NCBI RefSeq assembly: GCF_004364635.1
Contig: NZ_SOAX01000003.1
Coordinates: 125,538-189,537, forward strand
Source: Halospina denitrificans
GTDB taxonomy: Bacteria > Pseudomonadota > Gammaproteobacteria > Pseudomonadales > Oleiphilaceae
Reading direction: 5' to 3'
Length of the DNA: 64,000 bases
Position numbers and translations under genes: made by a program. Shown here piece after piece: positions 43,539-52,295 of the stretch. The notes under the pieces were generated by a model. It saw only the letters and a list, made by a program, of their open reading frames with translations, searched no databases and had not been told where the DNA came from. Positions within the stretch are counted from its first letter, which is position 1. Each line of letters starts with the position of its first letter.

Positions 43539-45209
43539 TCAACGCTCGAAGACGAACTCCTCGTACAGCAGTTCTTCGCAGTGGCGGCGTTTTTTCTCGA
43601 GATCCTGCTTGGACATGCCGCCCAGGAACAACAAGGCCACGCGGAAGCTGTAGCTGTCCTGATCCATCAGGTCGGACAACCGCTGCCCAGGGATGGCGAC
43701 GATTTCGATGGTGGAGCCGGGGATGACTTCCTGTTCGATCCTGCGCACGGTCTCCTCGCTGGGCACCTGCGACACATAGGCATCTTCCCACTCGCGAAGG
43801 AAGAACTTGCCTGCCACGGCGAACTTACCCTCGCGATGCGGAAACGTCGGCCGGCGTCCAGTCGACAGTTCCACGGCCACCTGGTGATGGGAGCGCCCGT
43901 CCACTTTCTGGAAAAGCTGGCAGTGTGACTCGGAAATACGCGTGTTGATTTCCAGCAGCCAGATCTGGTCACTCTCCCGGTTCCAGAAATATTCGATATT
44001 GAACGGGGCGTTGTCGTAGCCGATGTGCTTGACCACCTTCTTCGTCAGCTCGGTCATCCGTTCCTGGACTTCATCCGGCAGAATCGTGGGGTACTGGTAA
44101 CTGGAGAAGGTGGTCAGGTTTTCCTCGCGGAAGGAGTCGATGGTGCCGTATACCTCCACTTCGCCCTTGCAGGAGAAGCCTTCCTGGGTGCACTGCATGC
44201 CGCCGATGATGCTCTCGGCAATACAGTACTCACCCCCGATCTCGTCGAACTCGGCCGGCATCCTGACCATATCGAGCAGATAGTTGAAGGGGCCGGAGAA
44301 CCGGCCGATGTTCGCGCGCACTTCTTCCATGGCGGTGTGGAACTGGCTGGCCTCATCGATGCGAAAGCCAAGATAGGAGGAAAAGGATTTCACCGGCTTG
44401 ATCCAGAACGGGAAATCCATGACCTCAAGGACCTTGTCCAGGGCCTCGTCGTCAAACGGATTGAAGGCGCTGAACCTGGGGATGTTCTCCGGAACAACAG
44501 CGCGCTGCTCGACCCGGCTCCAGTATTTGTGCTCGCATTTCAGCACGGATTCCAGGCTCGCCGACGCCAGATCAAAGCTGTCACAGATAATGGGAACAAT
44601 GGTACTGACCGGAAAGTCGATGTAGTGGATGACGCCATCCACCGCCCCCTTGTGTTCGCGGATCTGCTTCTTCGCGTGCTGGATGATCTCCTGGATGGGG
44701 TATTTCTTCTGCTCCAGGATCTGCCTGGAATCGAGCAGCGGCACGAAATTGTAGTGATCGGCCATGTCGATGGTGGCCAGCATTTCACGATTGAAGTCGT
44801 TCAGCCCGATCACGAAAATCGTTTCTTCCCCGAACTGGCTGAACGAGCCGCTCTCGTCCTCGATCTCGTCGCCGGCCAGCGCCGGGTAATACACACATAC
44901 AAGCTGCAGCTCGGTGTGCGCTCTCACAATGTATTCGTCGTTCTGGTTGAGCGCATAGACAGCCCCCGGGGTGAGCGGGTGGCAGGTCCCATCCTTGGTG
45001 CTTTCCACTTCGCCCTCGCCACGGATGCAGTAGACCGTCTCCATATGATACTTGTGCCAGAAGCGATTCTCGGTGCCCGCCTGCATGACAGTGTCGTGCA
45101 GCGAATAGCCCATGCGGTCATCACGGCGGATCAGGCGCCGGCTGGAATAGTTAGGTCCGGCAATTACCCGGTTGGTATCGGCGAGTTCATTGACATGACG
45201 ATAGATCAT
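43539..45209 (-). CDS. EctC-like cupin fused to an ATP-grasp ligase
   Basis: The 556-residue fusion is the most unusual protein here. Residues 1-120 align with ectoine synthase: HKYHMETVYCIRGEGEVE, PGAVYALNQNDEYIVRA, VCVYYPALAGDE. EctC residues Glu57 and Tyr85 (metal ligands, from memory) and Glu115 have counterparts at Glu58, Tyr85 and Glu115, but the ligand His93 is Tyr93. Residues ~130-556 form an ATP-grasp carboxylate-amine ligase with FWIKPVKSFSSYLGF, NIEYFWNRES and LLEINTRISE. The ligase half is paralogous to the protein at 50868-52190. No signal peptide. The likely chemistry is ATP-dependent amide formation on a substrate bound, cyclised or trapped by the cupin (inference). AAGGAT precedes the start. 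Confidence 0.8.
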   Translation of the reverse strand: MIYRHVNELADTNRVIAGPNYSSRRLIRRDDRMGYSLHDTVMQAGTENRFWHKYHMETVYCIRGEGEVESTKDGTCHPLTPGAVYALNQNDEYIVRAHTELQLVCVYYPALAGDEIEDESGSFSQFGEETIFVIGLNDFNREMLATIDMADHYNFVPLLDSRQILEQKKYPIQEIIQHAKKQIREHKGAVDGVIHYIDFPVSTIVPIICDSFDLASASLESVLKCEHKYWSRVEQRAVVPENIPRFSAFNPFDDEALDKVLEVMDFPFWIKPVKSFSSYLGFRIDEASQFHTAMEEVRANIGRFSGPFNYLLDMVRMPAEFDEIGGEYCIAESIIGGMQCTQEGFSCKGEVEVYGTIDSFREENLTTFSSYQYPTILPDEVQERMTELTKKVVKHIGYDNAPFNIEYFWNRESDQIWLLEINTRISESHCQLFQKVDGRSHHQVAVELSTGRRPTFPHREGKFAVAGKFFLREWEDAYVSQVPSEETVRRIEQEVIPGSTIEIVAIPGQRLSDLMDQDSYSFRVALLFLGGMSKQDLEKKRRHCEELLYEEFVFER

Positions 45210-45295
45210 GGTCTGTATCCTTATTATTCAAATTTCCTTGAGCGAGGTGCCAGACACACCTCTTCTGAACCGCCGGTGAACAGTCCGCCCGCCGC

Positions 45296-47317
45296 TCACA
45301 TATGATCGCGCGGCACATAGGTGTTCCAGTTCTTGGCCACGACGCGCTCATCGCCCTCGTAGGCGTCCAGCTCCGCGTAGAGGTGGAAATGGCTGCTGCT
45401 GGCGGTAAGTACCGCGCGCGTTGTTACCTCTATTGACCAGTCGCCACGGGACATTCCGGAGACACAATAGGTTTCCCCACGCATCGATTGAAAATCTTCA
45501 CCAATGTGGCTATACCACTCGCGCGTATCGCTCCACATGGTCAGATCAATCTCCTCAACAAGGGTAGTACCACCGTTCTTGATCACTTCCAGCACGGATT
45601 CATCCTTGGACAGGTCGCGTATCACCCGCCAGTTCTGCTCGGGAGCCTCAAGGTGAGGAGTGGCAATCGGCGGCGCTGATTCCGGTTCCCCAAAGGCCCG
45701 CAGTTGCTTGTCCTCTTCGCGCGCAGGCCGTACTGGCAGCCGCACACGGCTGCCGCTCGGATGCACGGTCAGGCAGGTGAGCTCAGGTGCGGGCCAGGCG
45801 AGCGGCCAATAGGAGGTGGAGATCGATATCCGCAGACGATGACCTTCCGGGAAACGCTGGGCGATATCGTTCAGTTGCACTGCCACCCTGTACCGCTCGC
45901 CAGGCACCAGAGGACTGGGCGATGCATGGCTGTCACGGTGACTGAGGTTGAGCATACCGTAAGTACTGCGGGTAGCCTTGTGATCCGGGGCCAGGTCCGA
46001 GAGGCGGACACATATCATGGCCTGGGGCTGGTCCGCTTCCAGTTCCAGCTCAATGATCGGCGCGCCCATGATTTCCAGGGGTTCCGTCAACGGCTCAGTA
46101 TCGAGCACCAGTGCGCCGCCATCTTCCTCGCGCTGATCATGGGGAAGATCCGGAGTGGCGCTGTAGGAGCACCACTTGCCGGCGAACAGTCCCACGCTCA
46201 GGGGCGACTGGATCCATAGAGGCGTATCACTGACGGGCGTCGAGGGATCCACGAGGTGGCCCTCACTCAGACCGTAGACGGTTTCGTGGATATTGGGCGA
46301 CGGCCAGCCGGGCTCGGCCACCCAACGCCCCGGGCGCCATGTGTAGCTCGTTGCCGGCGGAACGCTGTCCTGCATCCATACGCGCAGATCCGGCTCCTCC
46401 ATGATGCCGGTGTCCTGGCCCTTGAGCCAGTGATCCCACCAGCGCACTGCTTCCTGGAGAAAACCGATGTCGGGCCCGGGGTTGCCCATATGGGGATACA
46501 TGTGGCTCCAGGGCCCAATCAGCCCCTTGCACGGCACGTCGAGGTTGCTCAGCAGCCGGAAAACGCTGTTGGAATAGCCATCCGCCCAGCCGCTGACCCC
46601 CATCACCGGGCACTGCACCGCCGAGAAGTCCTCACAGATGGAGCCGTGCTCCCAGTACTCGTCGCGACGCTGATGCGCGAGCCAGTTTTCCAGCCACATG
46701 CCACTGTGTTCCAGCCGGTCCAGCCACATGGCCCGCCACTTCTCCCCCACCAGCTCCGGATCCGGGGGCATGCTGGTGTAGTCAAACATCGTCGCGGCCC
46801 ACGAGAGATTGTCCGTCAGCATGCAGCCGCCCATGTAATGGACGTCGTCGCTGTAGCGGTCATCGGTGGAACTGGCGCTGATCACCGCCTTGAGTTCCGG
46901 CGGTCTCAGGGCCGCGATCTGCAGACCGTTAAAACCGCCCCACGAGATGCCAATCATGCCCACAGAGCCGCTGCACCACTTCTGTTGGGCAATCCAGCGG
47001 ATCGCTTCTACCCCGTCATCAAGCTCCTGCTGAAGGTATTCATCCTGCAGGACACCCTCGGAGTCCCCACTACCGCGCAGATCAAGCCGGATGCTGGCGT
47101 AGCCATGCCCCGCGAAATAGGGATGATTCAGCGCGTCCCGTGAACGGGTGTTATCGCGCTTGCGATAGGGAATGTATTCGAGGATCGCAGGCACCGGGTT
47201 GGTATCGGCGTCCTCCGGCATCCACATACGTGCCGCCAGGCGCGTCCCGTCGGACATCGGGATCCATATGTGTTCCAGGTGTTTTGTGGCGTGGGGAAAG
47301 GACTCAACGGATTTCAA
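45296..47317 (-). CDS. CocE/NonD-family (peptidase S15-like) hydrolase 1
   Basis: The 673-residue serine hydrolase has an alpha/beta-hydrolase domain with nucleophile GISWGGFNGLQ and the catalytic His segment GPWSHMYPHMG, then a C-terminal jelly-roll (PepX_C type, from about residue 340) with EDGGALVLDTEPL and STSYWPLAWPAPE. Relatives include cocaine esterase, alpha-amino-acid ester hydrolases and acylases, which cut or transfer acyl groups on amines and esters. The length is slightly above typical CocE (about 570-620). No signal peptide, so cytoplasmic. It lies 86 bases upstream of the EctC-ATP-grasp gene. It matches hydrolase 2 in length and domain plan. Confidence 0.85.
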   Translation of the reverse strand: MKSVESFPHATKHLEHIWIPMSDGTRLAARMWMPEDADTNPVPAILEYIPYRKRDNTRSRDALNHPYFAGHGYASIRLDLRGSGDSEGVLQDEYLQQELDDGVEAIRWIAQQKWCSGSVGMIGISWGGFNGLQIAALRPPELKAVISASSTDDRYSDDVHYMGGCMLTDNLSWAATMFDYTSMPPDPELVGEKWRAMWLDRLEHSGMWLENWLAHQRRDEYWEHGSICEDFSAVQCPVMGVSGWADGYSNSVFRLLSNLDVPCKGLIGPWSHMYPHMGNPGPDIGFLQEAVRWWDHWLKGQDTGIMEEPDLRVWMQDSVPPATSYTWRPGRWVAEPGWPSPNIHETVYGLSEGHLVDPSTPVSDTPLWIQSPLSVGLFAGKWCSYSATPDLPHDQREEDGGALVLDTEPLTEPLEIMGAPIIELELEADQPQAMICVRLSDLAPDHKATRSTYGMLNLSHRDSHASPSPLVPGERYRVAVQLNDIAQRFPEGHRLRISISTSYWPLAWPAPELTCLTVHPSGSRVRLPVRPAREEDKQLRAFGEPESAPPIATPHLEAPEQNWRVIRDLSKDESVLEVIKNGGTTLVEEIDLTMWSDTREWYSHIGEDFQSMRGETYCVSGMSRGDWSIEVTTRAVLTASSSHFHLYAELDAYEGDERVVAKNWNTYVPRDHM

Positions 47318-47468
47318 GATGGCACTCTTCCTTGCAGTGTGTGCCGGACCACGGCCAACGTATTTGGCCTGTTTGCCCGGGCTCAGAATTGTGAGAGCGG
47401 TAATGTCCCCTCAAACTGCATAATAGAAGGTCCCTCACACCAATACTAGAGACCGCCACCAAACAGAG

Positions 47469-48782
47469 TCAATCCGGCTCGGCATGTGTCTCTCCCTGTT
47501 GCTGCAGGCGCAGCTCCCCGGGCCTGAAGGTCAGCAACTTCTCCGTCGCCTGGACGAGTACATGCGCTACCCTCTCGGTAGCATCCAGCGACACCCGCTC
47601 GTCGGCGGAATGGGCCCAGTCGATATCGCCGGGACCGTATACCACGGTGGCAGCGCCCGTGAGCCGCACCCAGGCCGACATGTCGCAGCCGTAGGGGGCC
47701 CCCGCGATGCGGGCTGGACGACCGAAGACTGACGCCGCCGCATCGGCCATGGTAGTGACCAGCGGATGTTCCATCGGGGTTTGTGCGGAACCGAACCCCG
47801 AAGCCACGAGTCGCGCCTGAGGCGGATTCTGCTCCAGCCAGGTATCGCCCGCGCACGCCTCGGTGATAACCCTCTGAATCCGCGCCCTGGCCTGCTCCAC
47901 CGTCTCATTGAGCGGCACCCCTACGCGGATTTCCGCAGTAAGGCGATCCATGACGCTGGAAGACCAGTTGCCCCCGTTAATCAGACCGACATTGGTCGCG
48001 TACGGCAGATGGAGCGCACGCATCAGTGGATGGTTCTCGCCATCATTGATGCGCTTCTCGTCCTCGCGCAGAGCCCGGTGAATCGCGAGATAATGATCCA
48101 GGGCGCTTTCCCCCAGGTGCCGCCGGCTGGCGTGAGCAGCCAGGCCCGTCACCTCCAGAAAGAACGACATGGCCCCGGCATGGGCAACAACCAGCTTCGG
48201 CGATCCTTCGTCGTCCAGGGTGGGTTCCGGCACGACCACGGCGTCCGGGTACCAGCCCCGGCGGATGGCAGCAAGCGTGCCCAGCCCGCTGTCCTCTTCC
48301 GCAGGAACGCCCACGAACACAACGCGGCCGGCGAAGGTTCGTGGGCCCTTTGCAAAGGCCTCAAAGGCTTCCAGCGCCGAAACGACTCCCGATTTCATAT
48401 CGCTGGCGCCACGCCCGTAAACGGTATCGCCATCCATATATCCGGAATACGGATCCAGCGTCCATTGGTTGATGTCGCCGGGCGGAACGACATCCAGGTG
48501 CCCGGTGAGTACTACTGTCGGACCGGGCTTACGGCCGCGCACCACCCCGATCACCACCGGCAGCCAGGCGCGTTCCACTTCATGGCCCGGGTAGTTGGGA
48601 TCGTTGAGCACGTCGGCAATACCCTCGTTCCAGTAATCCACCTCCACACCCAGTTCCCAGAGCCATTCGGAAAGCCGGCCTATCACTGCATCTTCCTGCC
48701 CGGTCACGGAAGGAATCCGGATCAGGTCCACCAGCCGCCGCCTGACCCGGGTGGCATCAATGTATTCACGATGGTCCGTCAT
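47469..48782 (-). CDS. M20-family metallopeptidase / deacylase (ArgE/DapE-like)
   Basis: The 437-residue dizinc amidohydrolase has the metal motifs TGHLDVVPPGD, YGRGASDMKSG with bridging Asp, catalytic Glu in VPAEEDSGLG, and a later metal site in DWAHSADERVS. A lid/dimerisation domain (about 190-310) includes AHAGAMSFFLEVTGLAAHAS. Members remove acyl or aminoacyl groups (ArgE, DapE, carnosinase-like). It lies between two CocE-type genes (37 bases from the upstream one), so it probably trims the same class of amide metabolite. Cytoplasmic. Confidence 0.88.
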   Translation of the reverse strand: MTDHREYIDATRVRRRLVDLIRIPSVTGQEDAVIGRLSEWLWELGVEVDYWNEGIADVLNDPNYPGHEVERAWLPVVIGVVRGRKPGPTVVLTGHLDVVPPGDINQWTLDPYSGYMDGDTVYGRGASDMKSGVVSALEAFEAFAKGPRTFAGRVVFVGVPAEEDSGLGTLAAIRRGWYPDAVVVPEPTLDDEGSPKLVVAHAGAMSFFLEVTGLAAHASRRHLGESALDHYLAIHRALREDEKRINDGENHPLMRALHLPYATNVGLINGGNWSSSVMDRLTAEIRVGVPLNETVEQARARIQRVITEACAGDTWLEQNPPQARLVASGFGSAQTPMEHPLVTTMADAAASVFGRPARIAGAPYGCDMSAWVRLTGAATVVYGPGDIDWAHSADERVSLDATERVAHVLVQATEKLLTFRPGELRLQQQGETHAEPD

Positions 48783-48819
48783 GTCGGTGTCATCTCATGC
48801 TTTTTCGTTATTGTCAGCG

Positions 48820-50841
48820 TCAAAGATGCCTGCGGGGAATCGAGCGATCCCACTCCTGCTCGTAGACCAGTTCGTCATCCTCGTAAGCCCTGAGTGTCGC
48901 CTCGATCCGAAACGCCCCGGCGCTGCAGCTCATTCGAGTCCAGGTCTCGGTATTCACGCGCCAGTCATCACGGAAAAAGCCCATGCGCCAGAAGATCTCG
49001 GCCTGGGCTGAGTGCACATCGTCGCCCTCAATCCGGTAACGTTCGTAACCGATCTTCTGGATATCGGTGGCAGTAGGCCCGATTCGGAACACCCCTTCAG
49101 AGTCGTCGACTTCAAGCGTGTGCGCGTCGGCGTCGAAGTCATAGTGCCGAACCCAATTCGTGGCTTCCGCCTCAATTTCAGTGGTCGCCACCGGAAGCGC
49201 GCCCTCGGGTGGCCCGAAAGCGGGAAGCGCATTGTCCGCCTCCTGTGGCGCACGCATCGGCAACGTCAGTGAACTGATTTCGGACCAGATGGTCAGTGCG
49301 GGAGCCTGCGGCGAAGGCCAGATCAAGGGCCAGTAATTGGAACTCACGCTGACCCGAATACGGTGCCCCGCCGGAAAATTCTGGGCGATCTCGTTGAGCC
49401 GGACCCGCACCCTATAGGGTTGGCCTGGCACCAGGGCCTCGGGCTCGGCGTGGCTGTCGCGATGGGCCAGGTTCAGAACCCCGTAGGTCACCCGGGTTGA
49501 CGCCCCGTCCGGCGCCACGTCACACAGGCGCACAGCGACCTGAGCCTCGGGCTGATCGCTGGCGAGCACCAGCTCCACTTCCGGCGCACCAAAGATTTCC
49601 AGCGCCTGCGGCAAAGGCCCGGTATCGAAGCTGAGCGAATCCCCATCGGCTTCGCGTTGATCACCCGGCATGTCCGGCCCGGCGGAATAGGAGCACCATT
49701 TGCCGGCGCTCAAACCGGTGCGCAACGGTGACTGGCACAGCAACGCTTCGCTTTGGTTCGCCACGTCACCCTCGAGCAGGCCCTCACGGCTCAGGCGCAA
49801 GCGCCGGGGCTCGATAGTGGGGCTCGGCCACTCATTCTCGGCAATCCAGCGGCCGGGACGCTCCTTGTATCGTGTTGCGGGCCTGACACTATCCTGCATC
49901 CACACCCGGACCTGTGGCTCATCCATGATGTCCGTCGCCTCGTCCTTGAGCCAGTGGTCCCACCAGCGAAGCGTATCCTGGAGGAACCCGATGGCCGGCC
50001 CGGGCTTGCCCATATGCGGGTATTTGTGGCTCCAGGGGCCTACGAGCGCCCTGCGCGGCACATCAAGATGCTGCATCAACCGGAACACACTGTTTGAGTA
50101 CCCATCAGCCCAACCGCTGACCGCATAGACCGGGCAACGGATGGCGCTGAAGTCCTCGCACACAGAACCGTGGCGCCAGTAATCATCACGCGTCTGGTGG
50201 CTGCTCCAGGTTTCCAGCCAGAGCCCGCTGCCGCGCAGGCGCTCGAACCAGCCCTCGCGCCAGCCATCGCCAAAGAGCCGCGGATCCGGCGGACAGCTGT
50301 TGTGGGCAAACATGACCCCGGCCCAGGAAGGATTATCCAGGAGCATGCAGCCGCCCATGTAATGGACGTCATCGGAATAGCGGTCATCGGTGGAACACAC
50401 CGTAAGCACGGCATAAAGTTCAGGCGGTTGAAGGGCCGCAAGCTGGAGGCCGTTGAATCCGCCCCAGGAGATTCCCATCACGCCAACCCGGCCGGTACAC
50501 CAGGGCTGCGCAGCGATCCAGCTCAGGATGGCCAGACCGTCGTCCAATTCCTGCTGCATGTATTCATCGGTCAGCACGCCCTCGGATTCGCCGCTGCCGC
50601 GGATATCCACCCGTACGCTGGCATAGCCGTGACCCGCATAATAGGGATGGTTGACGGAATCCTCATAAGTGCGCATGTCGCCCTTACGATACGGAATGTA
50701 TTCCAGGATGGCCGGCACCGGGTGCGCCTCGGCATCCTCGGGCAGCCATATGCGCGCCGACAGGCGACACCCATCCGGCATGGGAATCCACACATGTTCC
50801 AGTTCCCGCACGACCCTGGGCCAATCAGTCCTTGTTTCCAT
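48820..50841 (-). CDS. CocE/NonD-family hydrolase 2
   Basis: The 673-residue paralogue of hydrolase 1 has the same length and domain order: nucleophile MGISWGGFNGLQ, His segment GPWSHKYPHMG, conserved TDDRYSDDVHYMGGCML, and C-terminal jelly-roll. It lies 26 bases after the free-standing ATP-grasp gene and 37 bases before the M20 gene, all on one strand, consistent with a single operon. The C-terminal half differs more from hydrolase 1 than the catalytic half, suggesting distinct substrate preference. Cytoplasmic; acyl or peptide hydrolase by family. Confidence 0.85.
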   Translation of the reverse strand: METRTDWPRVVRELEHVWIPMPDGCRLSARIWLPEDAEAHPVPAILEYIPYRKGDMRTYEDSVNHPYYAGHGYASVRVDIRGSGESEGVLTDEYMQQELDDGLAILSWIAAQPWCTGRVGVMGISWGGFNGLQLAALQPPELYAVLTVCSTDDRYSDDVHYMGGCMLLDNPSWAGVMFAHNSCPPDPRLFGDGWREGWFERLRGSGLWLETWSSHQTRDDYWRHGSVCEDFSAIRCPVYAVSGWADGYSNSVFRLMQHLDVPRRALVGPWSHKYPHMGKPGPAIGFLQDTLRWWDHWLKDEATDIMDEPQVRVWMQDSVRPATRYKERPGRWIAENEWPSPTIEPRRLRLSREGLLEGDVANQSEALLCQSPLRTGLSAGKWCSYSAGPDMPGDQREADGDSLSFDTGPLPQALEIFGAPEVELVLASDQPEAQVAVRLCDVAPDGASTRVTYGVLNLAHRDSHAEPEALVPGQPYRVRVRLNEIAQNFPAGHRIRVSVSSNYWPLIWPSPQAPALTIWSEISSLTLPMRAPQEADNALPAFGPPEGALPVATTEIEAEATNWVRHYDFDADAHTLEVDDSEGVFRIGPTATDIQKIGYERYRIEGDDVHSAQAEIFWRMGFFRDDWRVNTETWTRMSCSAGAFRIEATLRAYEDDELVYEQEWDRSIPRRHL

Positions 50842-50867
50842 TCAGAGCTCCTCGAAACACAGTGCCG

Positions 50868-52190
50868 TCATGAGAGACTCTCAGGGCTGTCTCTCAGGTC
50901 GAAATCGAGCCGCTCGACAACGGCGTCGTACGTAGTCATCAGTTGTTCGTGACTGCCAGCGCCCACATAGATCAGCGCGAGGACATAGCTGTAACTGTCC
51001 TGGTCATGGAGCTCGGAGAGCCACATACCTGGATGCGCTTCCAGTTCCACATAGGTGCCGGGCCACTCCCGGGCAACAGCCGTCAGGGTATCCTCGGAAG
51101 GCACATCCGCCACCCACGCGTCTTCATGGGTGCGCAGCCAGAATGCAGCGGCACAGTTGAACCTCCCCTTCGCTTCCGGAAACCTGGGATCGCGGCCCAG
51201 AGCCAGCTCCACCGCCACCTGGTGGTTGGAGACACCGTGGACCTTGTCGAACAGATCACTGTGGTGCTGAGCGATGCGGGTGTTGATCTCCAGCAGGCTG
51301 ATGGTGTCGGTGCCGCGCTCCCAGAAGAACTCAATATTGAAGGCGGAGCCATTGAAGCCGATGCGCTGCAGTGTCCTCCGGGCCACCTCCTCCATCCGAT
51401 CCGTTACCGAGGTCGGCATCTGGGAAGGATACTGATAGCGGGCGAAGGACGAGGCGTTGGCTTCACGCACCGAGTCAACCACGCCGTGCACATGGACCTC
51501 GCCGTTGAACACATAGCCTTCCAGCGTGCACATCTCGCCGGTGAGCAGCGATTCGGCGAGACAGTAATGCCCGCCCACGGCCGCGATGTCGTCCGGCAGT
51601 TCAACGTACTCAAGGATCCTGTCAAAGGGCTCGGCAATGCGGTGGATGTGCTCGCGAACCTCGGCGATGGCCCGATGAAACGAGGCCTCGTCGTCAATGC
51701 GGAAGCCAAGATAGGAACCGGCCGACTTCACCGGCTTCAACCAGAACGGATAGTCGAGTTCGAGCTGGCTCTCCGGGGACTCAAGGAAAGGATCGACAAG
51801 CTGGAACGCCGGGATCGCATCGGGCACCACCGCCTGCTGTTCCAGTCGGCTCCAGTATTTGTGTTCGCACTTGAGCATCGCGAGCAGATCAAGCCCGGGC
51901 AGGCCAAGGCGACCGGTCAGGATGGGCAGAATCGTGCTGACGGGGAAATCCATGTAGCCCACAACCGCATCCGCCGGGGGATCGGCCTCGCGGAGCTGTG
52001 CCTCGGCGCGGCTGAGCATGGATTCAATGGGGAAATCGTCGGCGTAGAGGATCTCCTCGGGCGTGAGAAGACCGTGGAAGCAGTAGCCGTCAGCTCCGGG
52101 CAACGCCTCCAGCTTGACCCGGTTGAACTCATTCATGCCCAGCACATAAACCTGTTTCCCAGTAGCGCCGGGCCGGGGGGCGGACGTCAT
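50868..52190 (-). CDS. ATP-grasp ligase, paralogue of the EctC-fusion ligase
   Basis: The 440-residue protein corresponds residue for residue to the second part of the 556-residue fusion: VYVLGMNEFNR (against IFVIGLNDFNR), MDFPVSTILPI, KCEHKYWSRLEQQAVVPD, FWLKPVKSAGSYLGF, NIEFFWERGTD, LLEINTRIAQ. It lacks the EctC-like cupin. The Glu-Asn pair in LEINTR is the ATP-grasp metal site. Some other ATP-grasp enzymes such as carnosine synthase or NAGGN synthetase make dipeptides, so a dipeptide-forming role is plausible. First gene of the leftward operon, divergent from the Ddl-like ligase. Confidence 0.8.
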   Translation of the reverse strand: MTSAPRPGATGKQVYVLGMNEFNRVKLEALPGADGYCFHGLLTPEEILYADDFPIESMLSRAEAQLREADPPADAVVGYMDFPVSTILPILTGRLGLPGLDLLAMLKCEHKYWSRLEQQAVVPDAIPAFQLVDPFLESPESQLELDYPFWLKPVKSAGSYLGFRIDDEASFHRAIAEVREHIHRIAEPFDRILEYVELPDDIAAVGGHYCLAESLLTGEMCTLEGYVFNGEVHVHGVVDSVREANASSFARYQYPSQMPTSVTDRMEEVARRTLQRIGFNGSAFNIEFFWERGTDTISLLEINTRIAQHHSDLFDKVHGVSNHQVAVELALGRDPRFPEAKGRFNCAAAFWLRTHEDAWVADVPSEDTLTAVAREWPGTYVELEAHPGMWLSELHDQDSYSYVLALIYVGAGSHEQLMTTYDAVVERLDFDLRDSPESLS

Positions 52191-52213
52191 ATCCTTCTAA
52201 CCTTTGACCGCTT

Positions 52214-52221
52214 TGTATACA
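52214..52221. promoter_or_regulatory. TGTATACA palindrome in the divergent ligase promoter
   Basis: A perfect 8-bp palindrome lies in the 105-base gap between the ATP-grasp gene (start 52190) and the Ddl-like gene (start 52296). The form resembles GntR-family operators. No regulator gene is adjacent, and one short palindrome is weak evidence. Confidence 0.3.
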
Positions 52222-52295
52222 GACCAGCATCGGCGAAAGCGCGACCTTGTGCAAGCGTTTTGATAGGCTGGGGCAAAAGGCTCATGGAGGCCGAA

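Noticed and set aside
43539-45209. Standard ectoine biosynthesis operon
   Set aside because: Only an EctC-like domain is present, lacking one metal ligand and fused to a ligase. No diaminobutyrate aminotransferase or acetyltransferase gene is nearby.
47318-47468. Clear sigma-70 promoter before hydrolase 1
   Set aside because: The 151-base gap suggests an internal promoter, but I found no -35/-10 pair with acceptable spacing.
50943-52295. Long rightward open frame joined to the Ddl-like gene (796 codons in total)
   Set aside because: Its first 451 codons are antisense to the ATP-grasp gene, with low-complexity composition and no family similarity. The real start is near 52296.
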